The notes under the pieces are model-generated. The model searched no databases. It saw only the letters and a list, made by a program, of their open reading frames with translations, and was not told where the DNA came from. Position numbers and translations under genes: made by a program. Of a DNA stretch of 64,000 nucleotides, positions 8,102 to 17,033 are shown one piece after another. Position 1 is the first letter of the stretch; every line of letters starts with the position of its first letter. The stretch is from Mycobacteroides abscessus ATCC 19977 (GTDB taxonomy: Bacteria > Actinomycetota > Actinomycetes > Mycobacteriales > Mycobacteriaceae): the NCBI RefSeq assembly GCF_000069185.1, contig NC_010397.1, positions 992,001 to 1,056,000 on the forward strand, given 5' to 3'.

Positions 8102-8991
8102 CCCGGTCCGGTCAGGACGGCTTGCGCGACCTTGCGGAACGCTGCGACGAGTCGTCCCCGGTCGTCGGCGCGGGTGGCTATGGCCACGTGGCTAGGTTCC
8201 ACCCCCTCAAGTGGGACGGCCACGATATCGGGCCGCATGGTGCTGCCGTGCGCGCCCGCCGATAGGGAGATGGCCTGGCCTGACGCAATTACTTCGAATT
8301 TGTCCTCGATGGCATCGATGACGGGCCCGTCAGGTGCCAGGCTGCCATCGGGTCGCGGCTCCACGCGCCAGTAGGCACTCCATGACGGGTCGGCATTGCG
8401 TATCCGTGGCATCGGTTCGTTCGCGATGTCGGCTAGGGTCAGCGAGTCATGTTGAGCCAGAGGGTGATCGGATGGCAGCAGCACGACGCGCGGTTCGTCG
8501 TACAGGATCGTGACGTGCAACTGGTCGGTGGAGAAAGGTAGGCGTGCCACCACCGCGTCCACCCGGTGATCAAGCAGCGCGGCCCGCGCTTCGTCCCATT
8601 TCAGGTGGGTGGCGCGGATATCGGCGTCTGGATGCTTCTGACGCATCTGTAATACGGCGGGCGTCACGATGATCCCCATCGAGTAGCCGACCGTGAGGTG
8701 GCTGGGTTGCGCCGCGGCACGCGCATGCGCTGCGGCCTGATCGGCCGACCGCAACAGGGTCTTTGCCTTGGGGAGGAAGACCTCGCCTGCTTCCGTGAGT
8801 GTGGTGCCTTGCGGTGTGCGGTCGAGCAGCCGCACACCGAGCTGCTGTTCCAGTCTGCTGATTTGGCGGCTCAACGAGGGTTGCGCCACCCGCAGCTCGG
8901 TGCTGGCCCGGCCGAAATGTCGCTGCTCGGCCACCACGGTGAAGTACCGGACCAGGCGTAGGTCCAGGTCCAGCGGGGCGGTCTCTGCCAT
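8098..8991 (-). CDS. LysR family transcriptional regulator
   Basis: The 297-residue LysR protein has an N-terminal HTH (LRLVRYFTVVAEQRHFGRA, VAQPSLSRQISRLEQQLGV) and a C-terminal periplasmic-binding-like effector domain. The ATG at 8991 gives the canonical N-terminus; the open frame continues 38 codons further upstream without family similarity. It is divergent from the epimerase/LLM pair starting at 9156, the classic LysR-target layout, so it probably controls that pair. A small dyad CCGAT-N5-ATCGG (9071-9085) lies in the gap. The effector is unknown. Confidence 0.86.
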   Translation of the reverse strand: MAETAPLDLDLRLVRYFTVVAEQRHFGRASTELRVAQPSLSRQISRLEQQLGVRLLDRTPQGTTLTEAGEVFLPKAKTLLRSADQAAAHARAAAQPSHLTVGYSMGIIVTPAVLQMRQKHPDADIRATHLKWDEARAALLDHRVDAVVARLPFSTDQLHVTILYDEPRVVLLPSDHPLAQHDSLTLADIANEPMPRIRNADPSWSAYWRVEPRPDGSLAPDGPVIDAIEDKFEVIASGQAISLSAGAHGSTMRPDIVAVPLEGVEPSHVAIATRADDRGRLVAAFRKVAQAVLTGPG

Positions 8992-9155
8992 ACCCACATG
9001 GTATGCGTATGAAGAGCGGCAATGTGAGAAATAGGCACTCTGAAATGTAGTGATGCCTGATTGGTATTGCCCGATGAGTAATCGGTCTTGGACGTTTGGC
9101 CGCACATTTCGCAGGCTTGATGTACATCCACCACCGAGACTTTCAGGAGGACAGC

Positions 9156-10037
9156 ATGCGCGTATTCGTTACCGGCGCCAGCGGCTTTATCGGCTCGGCA
9201 GTTGTGCGTGAACTCATCGATTCCGGACATACGGTGACCGGTCTGGCCAGGTCCGATTCGTCGGCGGCCGCACTCACCGCCGCCGGAGCAGATGTGCATC
9301 GCGGTTCTCTTGACGATCTGGAGAGCCTTCGTGCCGGCGCCGTAGCCGCCGATGGCGTCGCGCATCTCGCCTTCGTGCACGACTTTGAGAACTACGCCGA
9401 GGCAGTCAACGCGGACAAGCGGGCCATCGCCACAATCGGCGAAGCGCTTGCCGGGACGGAGCGGCCTTTCGTCGTCACCTCCGGTTTGGCGGGCTTCGGC
9501 CTGGGCCGCCCGCTGACGGAGGAGGATGCGGCCGCCCCGGAATCGCCGCGGTTATCGGAGGAGGCGCTGAACCTTGCCGACCGGGGCGTGCGAGTCTCGG
9601 CCGTGCGGTTGGCTCCCTCGGTGCACGGGGAGGGGGACCACGGGTTCGTGCCACGTCTCATCGAAATTGCCCGGGCCAAGGGCGTTTCGGCATACCCGGG
9701 CGACGGGTCCAATAGATGGCCCGCCGTGCACCGCCTTGACGCCGCCCATCTGTTCCGTCTCGCGCTGGAGAACGCGCCCACGGGTTCGAGGCTGCACGGC
9801 GTGGCCGAGGACGGCATCCCGGTACGTGACATTGCCGAAGTCATCGGCCGCCATCTGAACCTGCCGGTCGAATCGGTGCCCCTTGCGCAGGCATTTGACC
9901 ATTTCGGTTGGTTGGGCGGGTTTTTCGCTATGGACCTGCCCGCGACGAGCGTGCTCACCCAGGAACGTCTGGGCTGGCGTCCGGTGCAGCCTGGCCTCAT
10001 TGCGGACCTTGAGAAGGGACACTACTTCGATGAGTGA
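9156..10037 (+). CDS. NAD-dependent epimerase/dehydratase family protein (extended SDR)
   Basis: The 293-residue Rossmann-fold protein has an N-terminal GASGFIG nucleotide-binding motif within the first 15 residues. AGGAGGACAGC precedes the ATG at 9156 with ideal spacing, so I reject the longer frame starting at 9096. The shape resembles NAD(P)H-binding SDRs that act on sugars or small carbonyl compounds. The usual YxxxK is not clear in this copy, where a serine-glycine stretch (VVTSGLAGF) sits at the expected place, so catalysis is uncertain. It overlaps the next gene by 8 bases, and the pair is probably controlled by the divergent LysR. Confidence 0.82.
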   Translation: MRVFVTGASGFIGSAVVRELIDSGHTVTGLARSDSSAAALTAAGADVHRGSLDDLESLRAGAVAADGVAHLAFVHDFENYAEAVNADKRAIATIGEALAGTERPFVVTSGLAGFGLGRPLTEEDAAAPESPRLSEEALNLADRGVRVSAVRLAPSVHGEGDHGFVPRLIEIARAKGVSAYPGDGSNRWPAVHRLDAAHLFRLALENAPTGSRLHGVAEDGIPVRDIAEVIGRHLNLPVESVPLAQAFDHFGWLGGFFAMDLPATSVLTQERLGWRPVQPGLIADLEKGHYFDE

Positions 10038-10935
10038 CGTCGTCGCAGCGGCGCGCCGTGCCTTAGGAGCAGTTGGCGCGTTTCTGCCCATGCACTTCAC
10101 CAGCATGCCCTCGGTGGGTGAGCAGCGTGCAGCGGTGGTGCGCATGGAAGCCGCTGGTTATCGCACCACATGGCTGAATGAACCGGTCGGAGGCAAGGAC
10201 GTTCTGGTGCAGGCGGGTCTTCTGCTGGCCGCAACCGAGCACATGACGTTCGCGACGGGGATCGCAAACATCTGGGCGCGGCCCGCGGTGACCGCGCACG
10301 GTGGCGCGGCGATGCTTGCGCAAGCCTACCCAGATCGCTTTGTGCTCGGACTTGGGGCTGGCTACCCTTCGCAAGCTGAACTGGTCGGATCCCATTTCGG
10401 CAGCGGGTTGGGTGCCATGCGCGACTACCTGTCGCGCATGGGCGAAACGACTCCGCTACCGGCTGTTGATGTGCGGTATCCGCGGATTGTCGCGGCCAAC
10501 GGCCCGAAGATGTTGGCACTGGCCCGCGATGCTGCCGACGGTGCCATGCCCGCGGGCCGGCCTCCTGCATTCACCGCACAGGTGCGACAGGCGCTGGGCC
10601 GCGACAAGCTGATCGTGGTCGGTATTGACGTGATTGTCGCCGGAGACGGCGATGACACGAAAACCATTGCTCGCAATATGGTTTCAATGCGGCTGGAGCT
10701 ACCAGGTGTGCGTGGCGGATTGAAAAGCTTGGGGTATGCCGATGAGGAGGTCGCCGATATCAGCGATCGTTTGGTCGATGATCTGGTGGCATACGGTTCG
10801 CCAGGGGACGTCGCGACGATGGTGGACAGACATCTTCAGGCGGGAGCCGATCACGTGGTGCTAATGCCGGCCAATGTCGAGACGGAGGTGGGTGTGCGGT
10901 ATCTCGAACAGCTTGCCCCGGCGTTGCTGTCCTAA
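10030..10935 (+). CDS. LLM class (luciferase-like, probably F420-dependent) oxidoreductase
   Basis: The 301-residue TIM-barrel protein belongs to the bacterial luciferase-like superfamily. Features include the N-terminal GAFLPMHF, TGIANIWARPAVTAHGGAAML and LGLGAGYPSQAE, typical of mycobacterial F420-dependent enzymes. The ATG at 10030 lies inside the end of the epimerase gene (8-base overlap), so translation is coupled. The cofactor may be F420 or FMN; the sequence alone does not decide. Together with the epimerase it forms a small redox operon opposite a LysR regulator. Confidence 0.83.
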   Translation: MSDVVAAARRALGAVGAFLPMHFTSMPSVGEQRAAVVRMEAAGYRTTWLNEPVGGKDVLVQAGLLLAATEHMTFATGIANIWARPAVTAHGGAAMLAQAYPDRFVLGLGAGYPSQAELVGSHFGSGLGAMRDYLSRMGETTPLPAVDVRYPRIVAANGPKMLALARDAADGAMPAGRPPAFTAQVRQALGRDKLIVVGIDVIVAGDGDDTKTIARNMVSMRLELPGVRGGLKSLGYADEEVADISDRLVDDLVAYGSPGDVATMVDRHLQAGADHVVLMPANVETEVGVRYLEQLAPALLS

Positions 10936-10998
10936 ATCCGATCACATCTGGCACGGAGCGGCCGGTTTCGCGGGGCGAGAGTTGGCACCATAGGGAGC

Positions 10999-11391
10999 AT
11001 GACTCCAGAATCTGCCAACAACGAGTTGGCGGGCGCGCTGCGAGGTCTGGCGATCGGACGGATCGTCTTGGGCATTGCCTCCTTGGCGGCGCCGAACCTG
11101 CTCGCCAAGGCCGGACGTGTTCCCGCCGCGCCCGAACTCACCTATATGACAAGAATATTCGGTATCCGGGCCATGGCCCTGGGTCTGGGTTATTTGACCT
11201 CAGCGGCCTCCGAGCGGTTCAGGTGGCAGCGGCTCGCCTTGATGGTGGATATCACCGACACTACGCACGGTGCCCTGCATCTGGTGCGAGGTGACCTGCC
11301 CCGCGCCACTGCCGCCGCCATGGTCGCGCTGACCGGGGGTTACATGAGTGTCGGTGCCACCCGGTTGATCAAGGATCTGACGGCGGCCTAG
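10999..11391 (+). CDS. Small membrane protein, DUF4267-like
   Basis: The 130-residue hydrophobic protein has three or four membrane segments, for example around LAIGRIVLGIASLAAPNLL and FGIRAMALGLGYLTSAA. The pattern resembles DUF4267 proteins, whose function is unknown. A related small membrane protein lies at 15320. The ATG is 63 bases after the LLM gene. The 3' third of this gene overlaps the convergent FUSC frame by 192 bases, which is unusually long. Both frames look coding over most of their length, so the overlap more likely reflects an extended tail on the FUSC frame. Confidence 0.7.
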   Translation: MTPESANNELAGALRGLAIGRIVLGIASLAAPNLLAKAGRVPAAPELTYMTRIFGIRAMALGLGYLTSAASERFRWQRLALMVDITDTTHGALHLVRGDLPRATAAAMVALTGGYMSVGATRLIKDLTAA

Positions 11392-12450
11392 CAGCATCGC
11401 GGCCACCACTCCGGCCGCGACACCGATCACCGTGTCGAGACCGCGGAACAGAATGAGGCTGAATGGGTCTGTGGGGTCGGCCAATTCGGTCATCAGCATG
11501 ACCAGCGGGGTGAAGAACCCGACGGCCAGCGCGTAGTGGCGCGCCATGAACAGCTCGGTCGGGAATAGCAGCGTAATCACCAGCGCGCCGATGGCGATCG
11601 GCGCAAGCCCCAGTGCCAGTAGCGCTCCGGTGAGTATCAGACCCGCGAATGTGCCTGCGGTGCGGTGCCCGGCACGCGCCAGCACCCGCGCGATATCTCG
11701 ATCTGACGGACGCGCGCTGTCTATCGCGCTCAGCGGCACCGCGGCGGCGGCCATGGCCCAATTGGCATGGTCAAAGCCGAGCAGCAGTCCGGCCCCGCCC
11801 GCGGCCGAGACCGCGAGTGCGTACCGCAGCGCGTGCGTGCCCACATCCGGTGGCAGCCGATCGGGCTGTTCGGCCGTCTGTGACTCCGTAGCGCGCGAAC
11901 CGGCGCTGCCGATCAAGACCGACAACAGTGCGGTTCCCGCACACAACCCGAGAGCAGTCATCGGTGTCACCGGCCCGGCCGGAACGGTGGCGGTGGCGCC
12001 CATCGCGAAGATGAAGAAGAACGGCCCCGCGGGACGCAGGCGCAGCACATCGGCGATCACCGAGCCCGCCGTCGCGAACGCCACCTCGACCACCACCAGC
12101 ATCCACGCGCTCGCGTGCAGCCAAGAGAGCGCGACTCCGAGAGCAACGCCTGCACAGAGCAGCAGACCGGCCTGGATCTGGTGCCGGGTGCGTAGCCAAC
12201 CCGATTCGCCACGGGCGTAGATCCCGGTGAATGAGCCGAACACGCTGTACACCAACAGTTCGGGCCGACCAGCTGCCAACAGCAGTGCGCCCGGGAGGGC
12301 CAGACCGGCGGCCACCCGCAGCGCATGCCAGTGGTCCTGCCGGTCGGGCCGGGCGTGTACCCGCGTCCTCGCGGATGCGCCCACGGGTCTTCTCCCAACG
12401 TCTGCCGGTAATGCTCTCCAGTCTGTGTGGGCCGGAGCATGCCTGTCCAA
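11200..12450 (-). CDS. FUSC-like (fusaric acid resistance type) integral membrane protein
   Basis: A frame of 416 codons from a TTG encodes about ten hydrophobic segments in two blocks, for example VYSVFGSFTGIYA, GLLLCAGVALGVALSW and IAIGALVITLLFP. It ends the conserved part with a FRGLDTVIGVAAGVVAAML segment typical of FUSC/aromatic acid exporter proteins. After LLGRRQILDQ the final 60 or so residues are polar and low-complexity and overlap the 3' end of the 10999-11391 gene. The TTG start is the only plausible upstream codon I see, but it is weak. Divergent LysR at 12506 may regulate it. Role: probable efflux of small organic acids (family knowledge plus inference). Confidence 0.72.
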   Translation of the reverse strand: MDRHAPAHTDWRALPADVGRRPVGASARTRVHARPDRQDHWHALRVAAGLALPGALLLAAGRPELLVYSVFGSFTGIYARGESGWLRTRHQIQAGLLLCAGVALGVALSWLHASAWMLVVVEVAFATAGSVIADVLRLRPAGPFFFIFAMGATATVPAGPVTPMTALGLCAGTALLSVLIGSAGSRATESQTAEQPDRLPPDVGTHALRYALAVSAAGGAGLLLGFDHANWAMAAAAVPLSAIDSARPSDRDIARVLARAGHRTAGTFAGLILTGALLALGLAPIAIGALVITLLFPTELFMARHYALAVGFFTPLVMLMTELADPTDPFSLILFRGLDTVIGVAAGVVAAMLLGRRQILDQPGGTDTHVTPGQRDHGGGSGAGQVTSHQMQGTVRSVGDIHHQGEPLPPEPLGGR

Positions 12451-12505
12451 GACGCGTTGCCGCTGACCTGATAGGCAGCGCCGATCGCTGGTGGTAGAAC
12501 GAATT

Positions 12506-13396
12506 ATGCAGTTCCGGCAGCTTGAATACTTCGTGGCGTTGGCGCGCGAGCGACACTTCGCGCGCGCGGCATCGGCGTGCTACGTCTCCCAGCCCGCGCT
12601 TTCGGAGGCAATCCGCAAGCTCGAACACGAACTGGGTGTTCCGCTGGTGCTGCGCGGCTCCAACTTCGAGGGGCTGACCCCGGAGGGGGATCGCCTGGTC
12701 CTCTGGGCGAGAAGGATCCTCGCGGACCGTGACGCGCTGGAGCATGAAGTGACCGCACTACGCAGCGGGCTTACCGGTGAATTGCGGCTTGGCGTGGTGC
12801 CCGGTGCGGCCACCCGGGTCGCGCTCATGGCCGACGCGTTGTGCGCCGAGCATCCACTGGTGCGCGTGCGCATCGAGTCCAGCCTGCGGTCGGTGGAGAT
12901 CCTGGACCGCATCCGCCGGTTCGAACTCGACGCGGGGGTGGTTTACGACGACGGTCTGCAGACCGATGGGCTCGAGCTGACCCGTCTGTACGAGGAACGT
13001 TATGTGTTGGTGGCGGGCGACGGGTTGTTGCGGGATGCCCACGACCCGATCGACTGGTCAGAGGCTTTGAGCTTGCCGATGTGCCTGTTGCACAAAGGAA
13101 TGCGCGACCGTGATCGGATAGACGAGGCGGCCGCCGAGCACGGGCTGGCGGTGTCACCCCGGCTGGAGGCTGATTCGGTGGCCACGCTGCTCGCGCTGGT
13201 GGGCACCGGACGCTGGGCGGCGATCGTCGCCCGGACCTGGTTCGCCACTGCCGCGCCGCCCGCGGGCACGCGCACCGTCGAGCTGCAGGCGCCGACGCTC
13301 GGCTCTCCAGTGGCCTTGGTCCGCGCCGCGGGTGATCCCGCCTCGCTGCTTGCCCGCGCGCTGGCGCAGGTGGTGGCCCCGCCCGACCAGCCCTGA
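12506..13396 (+). CDS. LysR family transcriptional regulator
   Basis: The 296-residue LysR protein starts at ATG 12506 (MQFRQLEYF), with the HTH at ARAASACYVSQPALSEAIRKLE and a full effector-binding domain. It lies divergent to the FUSC gene and 156 bases upstream of formate dehydrogenase in the same direction, so either or both could be targets. The effector may be a small carboxylate such as formate or oxalate; that is a guess from the neighbours only. Confidence 0.87.
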   Translation: MQFRQLEYFVALARERHFARAASACYVSQPALSEAIRKLEHELGVPLVLRGSNFEGLTPEGDRLVLWARRILADRDALEHEVTALRSGLTGELRLGVVPGAATRVALMADALCAEHPLVRVRIESSLRSVEILDRIRRFELDAGVVYDDGLQTDGLELTRLYEERYVLVAGDGLLRDAHDPIDWSEALSLPMCLLHKGMRDRDRIDEAAAEHGLAVSPRLEADSVATLLALVGTGRWAAIVARTWFATAAPPAGTRTVELQAPTLGSPVALVRAAGDPASLLARALAQVVAPPDQP

Positions 13397-13552
13397 TCGG
13401 CCGCGCCTATCGGGCGGTCGGAACTTGGTCTTGGACACCTGTGCGCCTCGCGCCGGACACTGAGAATGCGTCGACAAGGCGCATCGGATGTCTGAAAAGT
13501 CATCTGTACCAACAGAACCGGCGGCCACAACGACCGCCGCAGAGGAGTGGTC

Positions 13553-14737
13553 ATGGCAAAGATCTTGTGTGTGCTCTATCCCGACCCGGTGACGGGGTAT
13601 CCCCCTGTCTATGCCCGCGATTCACTGCCGGTGATCGACAGCTACCCGGACGGGCAGTCCCTGCCGACTCCGTCGGCCATCGATTTCACACCCGGTGAGC
13701 TGCTGGGTTGCGTATCGGGTGAACTCGGGCTGCGCCGCTATCTGGAGGCGCACGGCCATGAGTTGGTGGTCACCTCCGATAAGGACGGGCCCGACTCGGT
13801 GTTCGAGAAGGAACTTCCCGACGCCGATGTCGTTATCTCCCAGCCTTTCTGGCCTGCCTACCTCAGTGCCGAGCGAATTGCCAAGGCGCCGAAGCTCAAG
13901 CTGGCATTGACGGCCGGTATCGGCTCTGATCACGTTGATCTGGATGCGGCCATCAAGGCCGGAATCACGGTCGCCGAGGTGACCTACTGCAACAGCATCA
14001 GTGTCGCCGAGCACGCGGTGATGCAGATCCTGGCGCTGGTGCGCAACTACCTGCCCGCTCATCAGTGGGTGGTCGACGGCGGCTGGAACATCGCCGACAG
14101 CGTCGAGCGTGCCTATGACCTCGAGGGATTCGATGTCGGCGTTATCGCGGCCGGGCGTATCGGTCAGGCCGTCTTGCGCAGGCTCAAGCCATTCGATGTG
14201 CGGCTACATTATTTCGACACCCGCCGGCTGCCCGCCGAGGTCGAGCACGAGCTCGGCCTGACGTATCACCCGGATGTGCAGTCGTTGGTACGTTCGGTCG
14301 ACATCGTCGACATTCACGCTCCACTGCATCCGCAGACGTACCACCTGTTCGACGCGAACCTGATCAACTCGATGCGCCGCGGCTCGTACATCGTGAACAC
14401 CGCGCGTGCGGAGATCACGGTCCAGGAGGACATCGTCAAGGCCCTGGAGTCCGGACAGCTGGCTGGCTACGCGGGTGATGTCTGGTATCCGCAGCCGCCG
14501 GCCCCGGATCACCCATGGCGCACCATGCCGCACGAGGCGATGACCCCGCACGTTTCCGGAACCACGTTGTCCGCGCAGGCACGGTATGCGGCCGGCACCC
14601 GGGAGATTCTTGAGGACTTCTTCGGGGGACGGTCCATCCGCGACGAGTACCTGATTGTCGAGGGCGGCCAGCTGGCCGGGACCGGAGCCAAGTCCTATAC
14701 CGCCGACGGCTCGGCCAGCCCGGGCGCGGGCACTTAG
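13553..14737 (+). CDS. fdh: NAD-dependent formate dehydrogenase
   Basis: The 394-residue D-2-hydroxyacid dehydrogenase-fold enzyme oxidises formate to CO2 with NAD+. It closely follows the metal-free FDH of Pseudomonas sp. 101/Mycobacterium vaccae: MAKILCVLY start, CNSISVAEH (formate-binding Asn147), the NAD motif AAGRIG (199-204), NAD-selecting Asp222, Arg285 (NTAR), Gln314 (WYPQP) and His333 (TPHVSG) are all present. The position equal to Cys255 of the Pseudomonas enzyme is alanine. AGAGGAG (13541-13547) sits 5 bases before the ATG. It can supply NADH from C1 compounds and detoxify formate. M. tuberculosis is not known for this enzyme, so it fits an environmental species. A hairpin follows at once. 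Confidence 0.95.
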   Translation: MAKILCVLYPDPVTGYPPVYARDSLPVIDSYPDGQSLPTPSAIDFTPGELLGCVSGELGLRRYLEAHGHELVVTSDKDGPDSVFEKELPDADVVISQPFWPAYLSAERIAKAPKLKLALTAGIGSDHVDLDAAIKAGITVAEVTYCNSISVAEHAVMQILALVRNYLPAHQWVVDGGWNIADSVERAYDLEGFDVGVIAAGRIGQAVLRRLKPFDVRLHYFDTRRLPAEVEHELGLTYHPDVQSLVRSVDIVDIHAPLHPQTYHLFDANLINSMRRGSYIVNTARAEITVQEDIVKALESGQLAGYAGDVWYPQPPAPDHPWRTMPHEAMTPHVSGTTLSAQARYAAGTREILEDFFGGRSIRDEYLIVEGGQLAGTGAKSYTADGSASPGAGT

Positions 14738-14774
14738 GAGTCTGTGCCGGGTCACTACCGGGTGACGGACTCCT
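14736..14774 (+). terminator. Hairpin after formate dehydrogenase
   Basis: AGGAGTC (14736-14742) pairs with GACTCCT (14768-14774), with an inner GTCAC/GTGAC stem (14751-14755, 14762-14766). It begins at the stop codon. No T-run follows, as is common for mycobacterial terminators. Confidence 0.55.
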
Positions 14775-14855
14775 GGTGGTGACCCGGCCCGGGACCACTG
14801 AATGCCGACAACTCAATATCCACAAACAAATACCGACAAATCAATAGAGGTAGTC

Positions 14856-15242
14856 ATGAGCACCACATATGCACGACTGTTTGTTCTCGCCCCCGCTATG
14901 ACCGCTTTGGCGGCGGTGAACATCTGGTTGGGCGCGCCAACCGCTTCTGCGGGTCCCATCGCCCCGACTCCGAACCCGCCCATTCCCGGATCGGCCAACG
15001 CGCCGTCGCGCGGTTCGATGGCGAATCAGCCCGGCAACGACGGGAACACCGGATGGGGCTTCCTGCCCGGCGGCGCCGGCGCGCAGTGCCAGAACCGATG
15101 GGTCGTCTGCGGCGGCACCTATAACCCGCCCTCATCGAGCCTGGCCCCGGAGAACTACGACGCCGGAGGCTTCGTCAGTGCGCCGGGGCAAACCGGGGTG
15201 GTGTGCCAGAACCCGGGAGTCGTCTGCACCAACGTCGGGTGA
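14856..15242 (+). CDS. Small secreted protein of unknown function
   Basis: The 128-residue protein starts at ATG 14856 (MSTTYARLFVLAP), which gives a signal peptide with a hydrophobic core and an Ala-Ser-Ala cleavage site near residue 32. The mature part is rich in Pro, Gly and Asn and contains four cysteines in two short repeats of similar form (QCQNRWVVCGG and VVCQNPGVVCTN), likely two disulfides. I do not recognise the family beyond being typical of small mycobacterial exported proteins. An 18-codon upstream extension exists but would destroy the signal peptide. Confidence 0.7.
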   Translation: MSTTYARLFVLAPAMTALAAVNIWLGAPTASAGPIAPTPNPPIPGSANAPSRGSMANQPGNDGNTGWGFLPGGAGAQCQNRWVVCGGTYNPPSSSLAPENYDAGGFVSAPGQTGVVCQNPGVVCTNVG

Positions 15243-15261
15243 GCGATTGGCATGGATCGGA

Positions 15262-15296
15262 TGGGTCCTGGCACCGAATGGCAGTGTCAGGACCCA
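15262..15296 (+). terminator. Hairpin after the small secreted protein
   Basis: TGGGTCCTG (15262-15270) pairs perfectly with CAGGACCCA (15288-15296) across a 17-base loop, 20 bases after the stop codon and 24 bases before the next ATG. There is no T-run. It could be a terminator or a leader hairpin of the next gene. Confidence 0.6.
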
Positions 15297-15319
15297 CCTG
15301 CGCTGGCAGCATCGTTTCC

Positions 15320-15718
15320 ATGAGCCACAACGCAGCGCTGCGCAACGCAGCGGCAGGTCTTTATGCGGGTATTGGAATCTTCGCGCTGGCGCAGCCCGCG
15401 CGGGTGCCGCAGATATTTGGGGGCACCGCATCTACCAGTGAGTCTCGCACCGAAATCCGCGCCGTATACGGCGGTATTCCCTTGGCCTTCGCATTGGCCC
15501 TGGTGCGGGCGGGAGGCGACGGCGCGCGATCAAAGGGCCTGCGGGCCGCCGTGCGGTATGCCAGCTTCGGCATGGGGTTGACGCGGTTGTTGTCGGGTGG
15601 GTTCGAGCGACAGGTCCTGCCGTGGCCCACAGGGTTTTTCGCGGCGGTTGAACTGGCAGCGGGTGCTGCGCTTTACGAACCAGACACCCGCGTAAACGGG
15701 CAACTGACTCGCGAGTAA
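15320..15718 (+). CDS. Small integral membrane protein of unknown function (DUF4345-like)
   Basis: The 132-residue protein starts at ATG 15320 (MSHNAALRNAAAG) and has about four hydrophobic stretches, for example AGIGIFALAQPARVPQIFGG and IRAVYGGIPLAFALALVRAGG. Layout and length recall DUF4345/DUF4267 membrane proteins, as does the protein at 10999. Function is unknown. It lies 10 bases ahead of the thiolase gene and may be co-transcribed with it. Confidence 0.65.
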   Translation: MSHNAALRNAAAGLYAGIGIFALAQPARVPQIFGGTASTSESRTEIRAVYGGIPLAFALALVRAGGDGARSKGLRAAVRYASFGMGLTRLLSGGFERQVLPWPTGFFAAVELAAGAALYEPDTRVNGQLTRE

Positions 15719-15728
15719 GCTCGCCGCC

Positions 15729-17009
15729 ATGACCGGATCTGCCAAGCGCCGCGCTGTCATTGTCGCGGGCGCACGCACCCCATTTGTTCGTGCCTTCGGT
15801 GAGTTCACCCGCATGGACACCATTGCGCTGGCCGACGAGGCGGTGCGCGGCTTGCTGGACAACACCAAGGTCTCTTCCAGTGAGATCGAGGCGATCGTCT
15901 GGGGCGGGGTGATCCTGCCCGCGGGCGCGCCGAACGTCGCCCGCGAGATCGCACTCGATCTCAAGCTTGGGCACGGCGTCGAAGGCCACACCGTCACGCG
16001 CGCGTGCGCTTCCGGTCTGCAAGCCATCACCACCGCGGCCGCCGCGATCGAGCGCGGCGAATACGACGTGATGATCGCCGGTGGCTCCGACTCCACCTCG
16101 AACGCGGGAGTCAACCTGCCGCAGAAGCTGATTCACGCGGCCGCCCCGTTGGCCCTGGGTAAGCCCAAGCCGAAGGATTACCTCGACGCCGCATGGAGCC
16201 TGGCCCCGTTCACCGGACTGCTGCCACGCCGGCCCAAGATCGAGGAGCGCACCACCGGTGAGGTGATGGGGGAGTCGGCCGACAAAATGGCCAAGATTCA
16301 CGGCATCACCCGCCAGGCCCAGGACGAGTTCGCGGTCCGCTCGCACCGCCGTGCGGCCGCGGCCATCGCGTCGGGACGATTCGACCGGGAGGTCGTTCCC
16401 GTCGCGGGCGTGACCCGCGACGGCCTGGTCCGTGAGAACACCAGCGTGGAAAAGCTGGCCACGCTCAAGCCCGTCTTCAATCGCGACGGCACCGTGACCG
16501 CGGGTAACGCCAGTCCGCTCACCGATGGTGCCGCGGCGGTCCTGCTCATGAGTGAGGAGAAAGCCCGGGCGCTCGGCCTGCGGCCGTTGGCGGCCTTCCG
16601 CTCCTGGAGCTACGTCAGCGTGGATCCGGCGGACGAGGTGCTCATCGGACCGGCGATCTCGATGCCCCGTGCGCTCGAGAAGGCGGGACTCGATCTCGAT
16701 GACGTCGACTACATCGACATTCACGAAGCTTTTGCCGCACAGACCCTTTCGGTGCTGGAGGCACTGGGCTCCAAGAAGTGGGCCACCGACCGGTTGGGGC
16801 GCTCGGAGGCGGTCGGCACTCCCGATATCGACAAGGTCAACGTGCACGGCGGTTCGGTGTCGATCGGACATCCGTTCGGCGCCACCGGCGCCCGCATGGT
16901 CACCACAATGGCCAACGAGCTGGCGCTCAGCGGGAAAGGCACGGCACTGCTGGGTATTTGCGCAGCAGGCGGTCACGGTGCCAGTGCGGTACTGGAACGG
17001 GTGGACTAG
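15729..17009 (+). CDS. Acetyl-CoA C-acyltransferase (thiolase, FadA/FadI-like)
   Basis: This 426-residue thiolase cleaves 3-ketoacyl-CoA with CoA (or runs in reverse) in fatty acid beta-oxidation. The nucleophilic cysteine lies at residue 93 (RACASGLQA), the conserved His in HEAFAAQ, the GHPFGATGAR glycine-rich loop near the C-terminus, and the second catalytic Cys in GICAAGGHGAS. The middle contains GEVMGESADKMAK, typical of FadI-like thiolases. No fadB partner is adjacent, so it may serve as an unlinked thiolase. Transcription ends at the very strong hairpin 17034-17077. Confidence 0.92.
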   Translation: MTGSAKRRAVIVAGARTPFVRAFGEFTRMDTIALADEAVRGLLDNTKVSSSEIEAIVWGGVILPAGAPNVAREIALDLKLGHGVEGHTVTRACASGLQAITTAAAAIERGEYDVMIAGGSDSTSNAGVNLPQKLIHAAAPLALGKPKPKDYLDAAWSLAPFTGLLPRRPKIEERTTGEVMGESADKMAKIHGITRQAQDEFAVRSHRRAAAAIASGRFDREVVPVAGVTRDGLVRENTSVEKLATLKPVFNRDGTVTAGNASPLTDGAAAVLLMSEEKARALGLRPLAAFRSWSYVSVDPADEVLIGPAISMPRALEKAGLDLDDVDYIDIHEAFAAQTLSVLEALGSKKWATDRLGRSEAVGTPDIDKVNVHGGSVSIGHPFGATGARMVTTMANELALSGKGTALLGICAAGGHGASAVLERVD

Positions 17010-17033
17010 CCGGCGCTCCGGTCGCCGAAACGA

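Noticed and set aside
15432..16976. A 514-codon minus-strand frame across the thiolase gene
   Set aside because: Low-complexity Arg/Gly/His-rich translation with no domain; the thiolase on the plus strand has all catalytic residues.
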